Shown: piece after piece, positions 1 through 11,192 of the stretch
How the letters are laid out: every line of letters begins with the position of its first letter
How positions within the stretch are numbered: the first letter of the stretch is position 1
Source: Thereva unica
Lineage: Eukaryota; Arthropoda; Insecta; Diptera; Therevidae
Assembly (NCBI GenBank): GCA_949987705.1
Contig: OX465282.1
Span: 69,561,922-69,625,921 of the forward strand
DNA length: 64,000 nt
Direction of reading: 5' to 3'
Translations under genes and position numbers: made by a program
The notes under the pieces: model-generated
Told to the model about the DNA's origin: nothing
What the model saw: the letters and a program-made list of their open reading frames with translations, nothing else
Databases searched by the model: none

Positions 1-572
1 AAAGTAATGATAACGAAGCCCGACGACTCTTCTTGTTTCAATCAGTGACTATTGCTGATTATCACGCACGTAGTGTGATAGTAATCGATTATAATAACAT
101 TTTTCTTAGATGATCGCATATCAACTACGGTAAATGGGGTATCCATAAACACATTTTTTCTTGCCCCAAGTGACCTACCCTTCCTGACATTCCACAAAGA
201 ATTGCTGATTTTTATTTACAAGAATCTTAACACGTCTGCACGCAACTGAATTTTGATTATTTATTATCTAAGGTAATAATAAATAATTTTTGTTGTTCAA
301 TGTTTATTAATTATATATTTTTGCGTCAAACGAAATTCATTTTTTTATTAATAAAATCCAGAACACAATGAAAACACCAGCCAGCACCGAATCAGCTCGC
401 GAAACGTCAGATTACCCACTCACGCACACATTGAACTTGAACTTTTTGGATTATTTTGCTCAATTATTGTACTAGATTCGTGCGACAAAAGTAGAAATAT
501 GACAAAAACGAAAGCTAAAGTACGCTCTAAAAATATATATATGTATTTTTTAAATTTAAAATCACACCTTTA
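1..572. other. Left edge, unassigned AT-rich DNA
   Basis: No gene is recognised. A frame open from the window edge (3-110, + strand) closes with TGA at 111-113. It could be the tail of an exon beginning outside the window, but it is too short and unrecognised to call. Confidence 0.3.
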
Positions 573-1270
573 AGCCTAGTATCCTGTTCGTGCGGAATTC
601 AGACTCCCCTTTAAAATGCATGTAAAAAAAGTGTGCGGAATTCAGGTTAGAGGCCGGTCTGAATTCCGTTCATAAAGTCGAGTATCCTGTTCGTGCGGAA
701 TTCAGACCTGTAAATGAGCTTTGTACTCTAGAAAAAAGATGGCGTTTTTTTTTGAGTGGAGACTTTTTGTTTCATTTTCCGCAGGAGACTCAGCTCAAGA
801 AATGTAGTTTCTATTTTCATGAGCGGAAATTTTGACATTTACTTTTATTTTTCGAAGGCATACGAGATTGAAAAGTTTAACATCAGCAAATGTATGCGTC
901 AAATAAAAGTTATTTTATTTTAATTTGTGTTTTTTACATTTTAAATGCGAATCTTCCCCGGATTTATTTTACTTTCTTAGTCAAAATTATAAGTACAAGG
1001 ATATATGTATAGAACATGTATTTTTGATAAAATTCTCTATCAAATCTTTATTCCAAATAATGGATTAACGCGATGGGCGGGCAATTTTCTCAACTTTATT
1101 TTTTTTTTTAATGCCGCAGAAGCGCAATAATTTTTACTTTGGGGCGCATTTTCAAATTGTCCAACTGTCAGGTCTACATTGTCTACATAACTATCACAGC
1201 TAAGCGGAATTCAGACTGGTTATATGGATTCTCTACAGAGCGGAATTCCGCACGAACAGGATACTAGGCT
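573..1270. mobile_element. PIF/Harbinger-like MITE, 698 bp
   Basis: Perfect inverted termini begin AGCCTAGTATCCTGTTCGTG (28 bp match, 573-600 against 1243-1270). TTA flanks both sides (570-572 and 1271-1273), the 3-bp T(T/A)A duplication typical of PIF/Harbinger; TTAA could also be argued. The terminal motif CCTGTTCGTGCGGAATTCAG recurs inside near 682-704, with shorter versions near 633 and 1204. No transposase is visible, so it is non-autonomous. Confidence 0.8.
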
Positions 1271-1433
1271 TTAAAAAACTTGCTACGTTATCTTTAACCT
1301 AAAGTCTCAAACTGGTCCGATCTGCTCCGCTCGTTTTTTTATTTTGCTTGACGTCCGCTTGTCTAGTAATAACAGCGAGCAATAATAACAAGGGTGATTA
1401 GGTGGAGCTCAAGGACAAGTAAAAGAGTTAAAC

Positions 1434-1811
1434 CAGCGAGCAATAATAAGTTATTGAGCCAAATTACACGACCTATCACTTTCCCAGACTCACTTTCCAA
1501 TCACTTCCAATAAACCGGTTTTTTAGACAAGGGGGCGCAGGGAAGTGCATGTGTTGGTCTCACTTGTGAATCCAAGAAAAATTTCGGTCTCACAGCAAAT
1601 TACATTAACACAAGCATAACTTTCTTCGCTGGGACTGCAATAATTATAAGAATTTTTGTTGTTTTGTGCACAACCACATAGACAATAGAATTGTTATACG
1701 GAAAAGAGGCAGAAATTTAAATGCACCGTGTAATACTCAAATTTTACACAGACGGGTTTGACGTGAGTCCTAAGTGAATGGCCGTGTAATTTCACTCATT
1801 ATTGCTCGCTG
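1434..1811. mobile_element. MITE of the CAGCGAGC family, 378 bp
   Basis: Termini CAGCGAGCAATAATAAG and its near complement are flanked by GTTAAAC (1427-1433 and 1812-1818), a 7-bp duplication. Internal blocks (for example AAACCGGTTTTTTAGACAAG near 1513, and the AAGAGGCAG stretch near 1704) are shared with the element at 25062-26438, so the two are diverged relatives. There is no coding content. Confidence 0.75.
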
Positions 1812-2051
1812 GTTAAACATATGAAAGAAGAGATTGGAACTACCATTATTCAAAAATTCCAAAAAAAATTTAACAAATGCGCGATAGATATACATTTCAT
1901 ACAAAAAACACAAGAGTATGAATGAAACAGAACATGTTGCTTGCTTCCCCTATTGGAATGTTTACATTCAAATGGAAGTCGAATTGGAACAGAGCACATG
2001 CAGCCGACTCTAATATGTTTATATGTATGCGTGGGCAAATTCTTATTGGTA

Positions 2052-2754
2052 CCAAAGCCTTCTATATTTACAAGCCATGCTGTAGGTGTGTGTGTGTGGT
2101 TGTATGAAGTCCCAACTTAAATTCGTGAAATATCGAAGTCCCATTAAAATCAAAGGGAAAGAAGTTTTCGTTCCGCGGAAAGTGCTGTTTCGAGTGTGAT
2201 TTTATTGAAAATAAGAGCTATTCCATCAATGTAAAAAAACGTACAATAATGCAAAAAGTACCCAATTTACCTGTCATAAATTTGCAATTTAAATAAATAG
2301 TGTTATTAATAAGATTTACGGGGTTTATGTTGGCAATGGAGAAAAAAATATCAAAATCCCTTTGATAACGAGGAAAACAAGTGTTTCGTGCCGCGGAAAG
2401 TTTTCTATTAATGAAAGTGCCGGGATTTTTTGTTAAAAATAATAGTTTTTTTATAAAGATAAAAGCAAAATTTTCGTTTATTACATTTATACATTACATT
2501 ATTTACGTTACATTTATTATTTACATTATTATCACAACTTTATAATATGTAGTTAATAAATGTTACAATTAATGTCCATAATTTTTGTTTTTATTTGGTT
2601 TAAAGAAGATTTTATCCCCAATAATTTATTCCCAATAAACGTACATAACCGCACTAAACACAGTCTGACAGCAAAATTGAAGTCCCATGCACCTTTGAAT
2701 GTGAGTGTGAAATTTTGTTGTGCATGGCTTGTAAATGTAGAAGGCTTTGATTGG
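2052..2754. mobile_element. TA-flanked inverted-repeat element, copy 1
   Basis: It starts CCAAAGCCTTCTATATTTAC and ends with the complement of CAAAGCCTTCTACATTTAC; TA precedes it (2050-2051) and follows it (2755-2756). A TA target fits the Tc1/mariner superfamily. It shares internal blocks with the adjoining copy, such as the GGTTGTATGAAGTCCCAAC stretch. No transposase is seen. Confidence 0.6.
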
Positions 2755-2756
2755 TA

Positions 2757-3687
2757 CCAAAGCCTTCTATATTTTCAAGCCATGCTGCATGTGTGTGTTT
2801 GTGGTTGTATGAAGTCCCAACCAAAATTCGTGAAGTGTCAAAATCCCATTAAAATCAAAGGGAAAGAAGTTTTCGTGCCGTGGTATCCATTGATATTTTA
2901 TTAAAAATAAGAGTTATCAGAGTTATTTTATCAAGATAAAAAACGTACAAAAGTTCAAACCAAAATAAGTGCCATAAACTATCAATTTAAATATGTTACT
3001 AATAGGACTCATTTGCGGGTATTATGTTGGACATGGAGGAACAAAATGCCGAAAATAACGAGGGAAACAAGTGTTTCGTGCCGCGGAGTCTTTTATAAAT
3101 GAAAATGCCGTGATTTTTCCTTAAAAATAATAGTGTTTTTATAAGATCATTGTTATTTAAGTATCCGAAATTTTTCTTTGGTATCACATGAAGGGGTTGC
3201 CGAAGAAAAGAAGACAAAAGTACAAGTTCGCTTTGACCCTACACGCTCAAAGATGGAAAATGGACCAAAAATTAGCCAAGCCAACGTTTTAAAGGAAAAC
3301 GGAAAATGAAGATAAGTTGAAATAAATAATTTGCTAGACATTCCCATTAATTTAAATTTCAGGGCAGCATTTGCTGACTGAAAAACAAAAGGTGGACAAG
3401 GAATGACGAACTAGATGCTTAAACTTTCGCAAAATTTTACTCCAAGTGCAATTACACTTATTATTTACATTATTAACACAATTTTTGTAAGATGTATTAA
3501 ATAAATGTTACAATTAATGTCCATAATTTTTGCTTTTATTTGTTCAAAGACGATTAACTTATTAAAGAAAAAAGTACATAACCACACTCCATACAGTTTG
3601 ACAGCCAAATTGAAGTCCCATGATTCTTTCATTGTGAGTGTGAGATTTCTTTGTGCATGGCTTGTAAATATAGAAGGCTTTGATTGG
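2757..3687. mobile_element. TA-flanked inverted-repeat element, copy 2
   Basis: Abuts copy 1 and shares the central TA (2755-2756); TA also follows it at 3688-3689. It is about 230 bp longer than copy 1. A stretch near 3150-3310 has an open reading frame rich in Lys and Glu that copy 1 lacks, possibly captured or ancestral sequence. No transposase is recognised. Confidence 0.55.
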
Positions 3688-3910
3688 TACACATTGCGAC
3701 TCTAAAACTTGACTTTGTATTGTACATTAAAAACGCGGGAGTTTTGCAATTCTTCCAGTGTTGAGCTAAATATTGGCTAAATTGGAAAATTGGCACTTCC
3801 CCTTCATTTTTTATCTTTCTTTCACACACGTTGCGTGTAGTGTGAAAGCAATTCTGCCTCCTTTTATCATAGATATTACATCTTTGATATTTTGACTTTT
3901 TCACTCCTAC

Positions 3911-4360
3911 CACTGACATATAGTAATGGACTGCTTATTGACGATGCTGAATGGCACCATTTTTCTCCAGAAATAGAAAACCTTTTTCATACAAACAAAA
4001 AAAATGTCTTCGAATTTAGGAGAAAATAAGTGATAAGATGTTTGTTATAATTAACGGAATTAAATTTCCATCACTCATTTTTATTTATTAGCAGTTTTTT
4101 CATTAAATAAATGTATTTATTCCAAAACCGTGACGGTTATTTCCCCTGTTTAACGAACTTTTCAAAATAGCTCAAGAGTGAGACAGAAGAACGAAAACTA
4201 TACCTGGCTATTTTTTTCTAATTATGTTTATATCGCTGACATGCGCTGATGGTTACAGTTCATTGGGATTTAACGTGGGAGCGAGGCAGAAATAGTTTTT
4301 GGTGCCATTTTTTTTGTATGGGATTTTGCTCATTTAGCAGTCCATTACTATATGTCAGTG
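3911..4360. mobile_element. 8-bp-TSD MITE (CACTGACATA family), copy 1
   Basis: Perfect inverted ends CACTGACATATAGTAATGGA (3911) and complement (to 4360) are flanked by ACTCCTAC on both sides (3903-3910 and 4361-4368). An 8-bp duplication suggests the hAT or P superfamily. It is the intact reference for the interrupted copies at 55515 and 57369. Confidence 0.85.
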
Positions 4361-4455
4361 ACTCCTACTGAAATTTTTATCAGCTGATCTCAAGGGCATT
4401 GAAACATTTTTGAAAATTTGTTCTAGCTCATCACTCTTATTATTATTGCTCGCTG

Positions 4456-5090
4456 GTAATAACAATAACAAGTCTTTCATCTTCATACAAATCCCCAAAC
4501 CCCCCCCCCTTAGTTGTGTGAATGCATATATGAACATTACCGCTAAGCACAACTCATACCTCGTGAACTCGGCGAGACAAAGCCATATTCTCTCTTTCAA
4601 TCAAATATGCAGAACAGAAAAGGAATGTAAATTGAATCAGCTGTTTTTTTCAAACAATGAAAAAAAATGTAACAATGCATCAAGTTTATCCCCATATAAA
4701 CTCATAAAATTTTCCGCTGTATAGTGGGTACGAATACGAATGCGTTTAAAAATATTGCATTCTCTCTCTGATAGCCTGACATCGTCATTTGAAGAACTTG
4801 TGCTTACTACTAGACATTCCACCATGAACTGAACGACATGACGGACTGGTAGTACAAAGGGTTACTGGTTTTTTCATATAAAAAAAAACTATCTCTCAAA
4901 TATATCCATATTTTCCGCGGATTTCTGGGAAATACTCCATTTGATTTTTGTGTGCCTCTGGATTTCATTACTGGCAGTAGTGAGAAGTATGTTCGTTTGT
5001 GGCGTATTTTAATAATGAACAAATCAAAGTGGGATTTGTGAGATTATTTTAAATAAATAATTATTGGAAATAATTGAGGCACGTAGTTAA
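4456..5090. other. Intergenic stretch with LINE 3' relic
   Basis: Contains a short poly-C run near 4500-4510. The segment 4811-4865 (CTAGACATTCCACCATG onward) matches, on the opposite strand, the 3' untranslated part of the LINE at 58780-60191 and so is a small LINE tail. No gene is recognised. Confidence 0.5.
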
Positions 5091-5211
5091 CCACGGTGCG
5101 TTCAAAAACCTCCATGGTTAAACATAAACTTTCGTGGTTAAGTGAAGTGATGTAGCATAACCACAGCTTACCTCGTGGTTTACTATAGTAAGGTTTTTGA
5201 ACGCGCTCCAG
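5091..5211. mobile_element. Small MITE, 121 bp
   Basis: Inverted arms contain GCGTTCAAAAACCT at the left and AGGTTTTTGAACGCG at the right. GTAGTTAA occurs directly outside both ends (5083-5090 and 5212-5219), a perfect 8-bp duplication. Confidence 0.65.
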
Positions 5212-5289
5212 GTAGTTAAATTGGCTTAGCCGTTCGAAGTTAGATTCCCCAAAGGTGGTGTTGTGGTCTCTTCTTCTTCTCTCCACCTT

Positions 5290-5950
5290 TGGCTGAATTA
5301 GAATCTTACCCTTGTCTGCATTTATTTGCAGCCCTATATGTTTGGCTCCCCTTCTAATTCCGTGAATATTTCTCTAAGGTATGACAGTGATTTGGCAAGG
5401 CAGTTTATGTCGTAGGCATATCCCGCCAATTGTTTTGATTTATTAAATAGGGTTGCATTCTGTTGGATCTGTGCGATCCACAAGAAAATATACAACAATT
5501 ATGGTTACTAAACCTTTATTAATAATTGTGTCTTATACAGAAACCGTGACACACGACAATTGATTAAAGAGTAAAACCCAGACTGCTTTGCAGTGCTGAA
5601 GTTGAAGCTGAAGGCTTCTTCTTCTTGACAGTTTTTGATTATATCTGTTTTAGTGTTGCCAACTATGTATCGATGTCGGTTGCCAACACATTCGCATCAA
5701 TGTTTACTTTGCGAATTACTCCTTCCAGGCAGATATTAAATAGCATGGGTGCCTTCCGTCCTGCTTTAAGCTTTGCTTGAATGGGGAGGACTCCGCCAAT
5801 TCTCCTTATATTCTGACTGTACATCTTGTATTTTCCATTGTCATTTTCGTTAGTTGCACTATCTTTAGGGGTATGTTTAGGTCCAGCATTGTCGCATACA
5901 TCTTTTCCCTATAGATGTGTCGTATGCTTGTTTGAAGCAGCATTTTCGGA
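5290..5950 (-). pseudogene. RTE-type LINE reverse transcriptase remnant
   Basis: Read on the minus strand, the segment encodes decayed reverse-transcriptase motifs. These are a stretch beginning like the FKQAYD block, MYATMLDLNIPLKIVQLTKM, an SLKQDG relic of the LRQGD block, then LFNKSKQLAGYAYDINCLA, where the second Asp-containing catalytic motif (normally ADD) reads AYD. The order and wording are those of RTE-clade LINEs. Stops and frameshifts are present, and a solo LTR (5461-5688) interrupts it between the middle motifs and the AYD block. It is dead. Confidence 0.75.
5461..5688. mobile_element. Solo LTR, 228 bp
   Basis: Begins TGTTGG, ends CCAACA, and is flanked by the 5-bp repeat CATTC (5456-5460 and 5689-5693). 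It interrupts an RTE reading frame that continues on both sides, which confirms it as an insertion. There is no internal region, so it arose by LTR-LTR recombination. The LTR does not match the BEL or gypsy LTRs in this window. Confidence 0.8.
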
Positions 5951-6486
5951 GGACTCGCCTTATTGAAAATAGTTGGTACATTGTTGATCTATTTCTTCCA
6001 GCTTGGTATTCATTTATTGCGGCCTCTGCATAAGGTTCCAACTGGCTTTAATAATGTTTGTCGTCGTCATCGTTATGTTGTAGACATTACTATATACGCC
6101 GTCCTACCCCATTATCGGGTTTGGAATCGTCCCCATACCAAAAGGCCGTGCTTCCTCCAAAGAGGGGCTTGCCATGTTGCCACTCTGGCCTATAACTCAA
6201 ATACGGGTTTTTCGAAGTCGAAAGTGTCAGGAATGGTATTGAACAAGTACCTAGTTTATTATGAATGACCTCGTTTATGTGCAGGGTCGAGCCGGTCCAA
6301 ATTATCAAAGTACATAAAGTACGATAACAGACCTAATGTAAAATGTCAAATAAATAAAACCATTTCGCGGATCTAGTCCAAATAAATTTTACTTCTATAC
6401 TGAGAACTGAGCAATAAGCTTTTGTTTGTAAAAAGGACCTAAAACAAAAGGGACGTTAAACGTCATATTAGGGGTTTAAGTGAATC
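5951..6486. other. Upstream region of the 6487 gene
   Basis: No element or gene is recognised. The last 100 bases before the start codon should hold the promoter and 5' leader of the next gene; no clear TATA box was found. Confidence 0.3.
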
Positions 6487-7648
6487 ATGGCGGCAGGGTT
6501 CGAGGTATTTAGTGATGTAAGTTGTTATTTTCATTATTTATTGTTTAAAGAATTCATGTTAATATAATTTACAATAGGTAAAAAAGGAAGTCCAACAGTG
6601 TTTCGATAAAATTCGTGAAACTGTCAATATGAGGGAAAAACTGCTGTTGCGGCAGATCGATGTAATCGCCAGTCAGTCACAAAATGCTAATAGTATTCAA
6701 AGAATTCATTTTTCTCCAGAAAATGTCGATGATTTGGTTGCATATATTCGTACATTTGGCAAATTTAATTTGGATAACATAAATTTCTCCACCGATCTTT
6801 ATGTAAATGAGGACTACATTTCTCCGTCCATTGACCATGAAACTATGTATAAATGCCTGCAGAGCAGGGATGGTTACGGCGGGTCACGCGCAAACGGCAA
6901 CGAAGAACAAATTGTGGTAGACTTTTCGTGCAACAAGAAACTTATTAAGGAAAATGTAAATAACATCAATGAATCTATAGTAAATATCACATTGAATGAA
7001 GCCAAAGAATTAATTAGAAAAGCGAGGCCTGCACAACAGAATATAGATTTAGACAAAGAAGTTGTGTCGCAATCATCGCAGACTGATGGAAAAACTAAAA
7101 ATATAAACGCTAATATAACTATAAATAATTGTAATGGTACAATTAATATGAAGAATATTTCAAATTTAACCATAAATTGCGTAACTGAAGATTCCTTAAG
7201 TGCTGAAAACAAGGCTCTCTCGACCGAGTCTGAGGAGCAACAAAACGATTACGAAATATCAGGCAGCCCATCTGATGTTAGCTCAACCAAAGACAACGAA
7301 AATAATTCAGTAAATTGCGAATTTTATAGTAGATTAATAAGTGAAATTAAAAACAGCTTAAAGCAGGGCCATCGACCGAATATTGAAAACATTCCACTAG
7401 GACATAGATCCATACGTAAAACCAATTCCAATGAAACAGATTCGAGCAGCACTGAATCTTATAATCGTCGATATTTGCTCAAAAATTTTGAAAATTTAAA
7501 AATTGTTTTAGAAAACAACGAAAACGATGCTCATCCTGTTCAGATTGAACAATGGCTAACCGAAATAATTTCTGAGACGGAAGTTGAGCCCATGCAAAAT
7601 ACTGAAATACTTGAACATAGTAAAATTCACGGCAAGGAATTGTGCTAA
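6487..7648 (+). CDS. Two-exon insect gene, possible NCOA4/ARA70-like protein
   Basis: Exon 1 is 6487-6516 (ATGGCGGCAGGG...), followed by a 61-nt intron (GTAAGT donor at 6517, ATAG acceptor ending 6577) and exon 2, 6578-7648. The product is 366 residues. Residues 1-60 are helical and charged (VKKEVQQCFDKIRETVNMRE, then LLLRQIDVIASQSQ). An FSPENVDDLVAYIRTFGKFN block follows, then a long Asn/Ser-rich middle including NNCNGTINMKNISNLTINC, and a C-terminal block HPVQIEQWLTEIISETE. The paired N-terminal helices followed by an I-x-T-F-G motif remind me of the ARA70 domain of NCOA4, the ferritinophagy receptor; this is only an impression. An AATAAA lies at 8078. The frame is open and the splice sites are canonical, so the gene is probably functional. 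The function is not established. Confidence 0.75.
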
Positions 7649-8206
7649 TTTAGTTTTGCAATTGTATTGTGTAGTATACGAATCAAGTTCATGTCCAATC
7701 ACATTGTTACTAATGTCAGCGGCAAATTATTAATGGCTAGTATGGCTTGTAATGGGCTTTTCATTCCTACATTATTGTCTCCGTCTACGTGAGTACTTAT
7801 GATCACAGTTTTATCAAAGATTTTATTGATAGCATATAAGAATAGGAATTGTTGATTTTATTTAAAGTATTATTTACGCTTTTGCATATGCGATAGTATT
7901 TTTAGTTTTTTCATAGATAAATATTGTTTAAAAAAGAAATGTGTCATTTCTTAAATATAAAAATATATTAATGTAAAGGTGCCTTTTATATTTGCAATTT
8001 GATGTTCATCACTAAACTCGTTTCTATTTTTAAGTCAAAACAATATAACTTGCCAGAGGATTTTTTCTTTATATTTTAATAAAATTAGATGAACTTCTCT
8101 AAATATACAGATCGATCAACACAATCGGGAGCAAGTTCAAATGTAGATAAAGGAAGGGATAAATGACAGTAAATATTCTTTTTGATGTTGAGTTTCTAAA
8201 GACCAG
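7649..8206 (+). other. 3' untranslated region and downstream spacer
   Basis: AT-rich sequence following the stop codon at 7646-7648. AATAAA at 8078-8083 is the best polyadenylation signal found. Nothing else is recognised. Confidence 0.45.
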
Positions 8207-8349
8207 GGGCAGGTTCATGTATGTCGAACGACGATAATCGTACCTTTAGAGTGCCTTTCATCGGCTTCAGACGAAACTTTTTAAATTTTCGACCTACGCG
8301 AGCCCGTGGCGAAAAAAGAATTTCGTTTTCGACATACATGAACCGGCTC
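8207..8349. mobile_element. Small MITE, 143 bp
   Basis: Inverted ends GGTTCATGTATGTCGAA (8211-8227) and TTTTCGACATACATGAACC (near 8326-8344). CAG flanks both sides (8204-8206 and 8350-8352). Confidence 0.65.
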
Positions 8350-8539
8350 CAGAAGTTTTAGATGTCACGGGTTGCATTAAAGAGTTAAATACCTATTACC
8401 AAATGAGGAGCTTTTATGCAAACGTGAACACATCCAGTGTGAATAATTTTACACAAAGGGCGTTTTTCTCTGCGGATTTCTTATGTTTTCGTTGAAAATG
8501 CAATTTTGGAAGCCTTGAATTTGATTTTTAATCAAATCG

Positions 8540-9027
8540 GGGGGCCTCGGTAGTCTAGGGGTAAGGCGCCTGACTACTATCCCAGAGGTCCCGGGTTCGA
8601 ATCCCGGCCGAGCCCCACGGTCCTTCGCCTTTTCCACTTTCCCGCCCACATAACTTTCCTTCTTTCTTCTCCCCTCTTTACATTCCTGATTCCTCCTGTC
8701 ATAGCCTCCCCGCTCCGCCAAGCGCATGTCATCGGTTGGCTGATGAGATTCAACTCGTTTCAGGAGGCATAACACTCCAGCGAGTTGTTCCTCAAAATGC
8801 CCCGATGCCAGAGTCGTGAAATGGTTGGAAGTAGGTGGAATAATATATCACGGCTAGGTTGTGGCAGCTCCGTCCCTCTCTCTCTCTCTTTCTACTCTAT
8901 TGTCTATCTTTCGGCTAGAGCTGCTGTTCGACATTCTATACGAAAAAAATAGATTGTCGAACAGTACAAAGGGGCTTTCCCTAAGTCTCTAGTCTATCAC
9001 ATAAAAAAAAAAAAAAAAAAAAAAAAA
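8540..9027 (+). mobile_element. tRNA-derived SINE, full length with poly-A tail
   Basis: The head (8540-8617) carries pol III promoter boxes: an A-box-like TAGTCTAGGGGTAAGG and a B-box GGTTCGAATCC. A conserved body follows, ending in a run of A (9003-9027). The same head and body recur at 13059-13345, which shows it is a repeat. The anticodon arm does not pair well, so it is not a tRNA gene. The 3' body contains a small inverted repeat (GCTGTTCGACA / TGTCGAACAG) and a CT microsatellite. Confidence 0.85.
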
Positions 9028-10474
9028 CAATTCTGCCATGTTCTAATAAACACTTTTAAGTACCCCTAAAAATGCTTATCTCATTTCGAGACATAATTGT
9101 ATTTGTTTATTTTTGCATGTTAGGTTAGCTGGGTTAGCTCCTGAGCTGTCTTTGTTGTTTCGGAGACTTGTAAGACAGTTCTCTTAACTGGTGTGGTTGT
9201 GGTTGGAAACCAATATGGGAGGGAAGTTAGCGTTAATTAGGCAGTGGTCTGAATCACGAAGTGAGTCGACTTGGACAGAGTGCGTTGCGTGCAAGATTAC
9301 TTTGTGAACATTGAAATCAAACACAATAGTAGGTCATAGACTGAGAAGGAAAGTTCACGTCCCACTCTTAAGGCCTTAAGCGCGGGTGGGATTGCGTGTC
9401 TCTGCAAAAAGCTTCTTGCCCACACAATACACATTCTTTCCTGCAGGATAGCGCGCAATATTTTGAGCTTTCCAAAGAGATGAAAGGGTCAATAACAATT
9501 GTTGCTTCGACACTTGAAGGGTGGCGTGCGGAATTTGTAAATTCTGAACATTCCAAGTGCCATTCCGAATTCTTTTGCAGTTATTATTTCTGATGGTGGT
9601 TGATTTATACCAATTTAAGCCAAATTTATTATAAGGGATAATCCTAAAAGGTTAAAACCACCCCTAAATCGATTAAAAATGAAGAAAGTTGAAGCCACTC
9701 CAACCGGCAGGATTGCGCGCGTGTTTAACTTAGTGTGTGGCCGAGGCCAAAGGAAAACTGTCGGTTCAATGCACATGTTTTCTCAGTGGTAGGCATGGCG
9801 TGTCATATCATCCACATACTTCGCGCAATCATCTGGAAAATGGGAACGCAGAGGAATGCACGCGTCCTTTCCTCTCAGTGTATGGCGGCCTATTTCACTC
9901 ACACTCAAGATTGGATAATAACAAACTCCCAAGACCGGTTTGTAAATAACATGAATACTGAAGTTGAGACTTCGTTATTCATGTTAGGACTTCTGTATAG
10001 GAAACAGAAGGACATTGCGCGGTTTCGAATGTTGATTTATAGCCATAGGTAATCGGAAGAGATTCTTCATGAAGTGTCATATGCAGTGACGGAAGGGCAT
10101 CAAGGGATTTGAATTCAACTCGTGGTTTAATTTTTGCGTCTTAAAATAGTGAAATTTTGGCAGCCTCCAGAAAAAGTCCTCTTCAAAAAATCTCCCCCCT
10201 CGACTCCAGGACTGGGCCTCATGGTTCACAATATCTTAACATACCTTCATAGTAATATTGATTGATGCTTTGCGATTATCTTGAAGATTTTCAGTGTCGA
10301 AGGTTTCCAACTGCTTTGTTTTCTGACCCGTAAATTATACATTGGTAAAAAATTCACGCTCAATAGACGATTGATCCTGTCCTTTATGTAAGCTACCGAA
10401 CAAATTTTCTATATTAAAAAAAACATCTCTTGTACACCTATAAAAAAAACAAATCTATATTCTGCCTTAAAATG
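9028..10474. other. Unassigned interval downstream of Sms
   Basis: Contains open frames of about 60-105 codons on both strands but none is recognisable. There are no clear inverted repeats. This lies just beyond the 3' end of Sms. Confidence 0.35.
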
Positions 10475-10480
10475 TTTATT
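10475..10480 (-). promoter_or_regulatory. Polyadenylation signal of Sms
   Basis: AATAAA on the minus strand, about 130 nt past the Sms stop codon at 10609-10611. Confidence 0.6.
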
Positions 10481-10608
10481 CCTTAAAAGCTAAGAAGGAA
10501 CAAAAAATCGTGTGGCTACTAGGAGACCATTAGATGATAATTATTCCAATACTTGTGAGATTTTTTAGGTATAGAAACGCGACAGGGCAATTCAATGCAT
10601 CGAAATGG

Positions 10609-11192
10609 TCAAGCAAATTGGACTTGATAAAATACCCATTCTTCCATAAACGAAGGAACAAAGGCAGTGGATTTGGTAAAATTAACTGGTGGTTTTAAAA
10701 GTTCTAGCTGCTGCTCATACATTTTTAAAGAATCGATACAACTAGAACCGTTTCCATGGGTAAGATATTTGCCATCTGGCTTTAAAATCTTAAACGAATG
10801 TTCTAAAATTGATCGAATAAAATTCCAAATTTCTCCGGTCGGCGTATCAGATATCGGTATATCCGTAAGATCACCAAAAACGTAATCGAATTTCTTTCCT
10901 TGGGTTATGTAACGTTTCATATAATCCATACAATCTCCAACGATAATTTCATAGTTATCGCCTTTCCGTTTTTCAAGAACATCTCCACAAATAGAACTCA
11001 TATATTTGTTACAAGCTTGCATGACTGTTTCATCGATTTCTAGCATAACGACATGTTTTGGCTTTTCTTTTAGTAGCTCATAAAGAAGCGCACCATCTCC
11101 TCCCCCAAGGATGCAAATTTCTTTTCCTTCATAATTTTCGATTCCACGTTGCATTAAAGTCTCGGTGTAAATTAGATCGACATCAGCAATGT
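10609..11192 (-). CDS. Sms: Sms exon 4 (catalytic domain)
   Basis: 584 bp; the acceptor TTTTCAG precedes 11192 on the minus strand. It encodes residues from IADVDLIYTET through the C-terminal EEWVFYQVQFA, including the GGGDG cofactor loop and the GDLTD catalytic Asp. The frame is intact to the stop. Confidence 0.92.

Larger units (their letters stand above)
1373..4455. mobile_element. Outer MITE (CAGCGAGC family) expanded to 3.1 kb by nested insertions
   Basis: The ends are CAGCGAGCAATAATAA (1373) and its complement ending at 4455, flanked by the 7-bp repeat GTAATAA (1366-1372 and 4456-4462). A second member of the family (1434-1811) sits inside it, followed by two TA-flanked elements (2052-3687) and an 8-bp-TSD MITE (3911-4360). 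With these removed, only about 0.9 kb belongs to the outer element. Confidence 0.65.

Noticed and set aside
3505..3705. Paired open frames near 2560-2904 and 3505-3705 as genes
   Set aside because: Their similarity comes from the shared ends of the TA-flanked elements.
4500..4511. Poly-C run, and poly-G run near 12673, as signals
   Set aside because: Short homopolymers inside repeats; no structural support such as G-quadruplex spacing.
8540..8617. tRNA gene
   Set aside because: A- and B-boxes are present, but the anticodon stem is mismatched and the same head with a long conserved body recurs at 13059; it is a SINE head.
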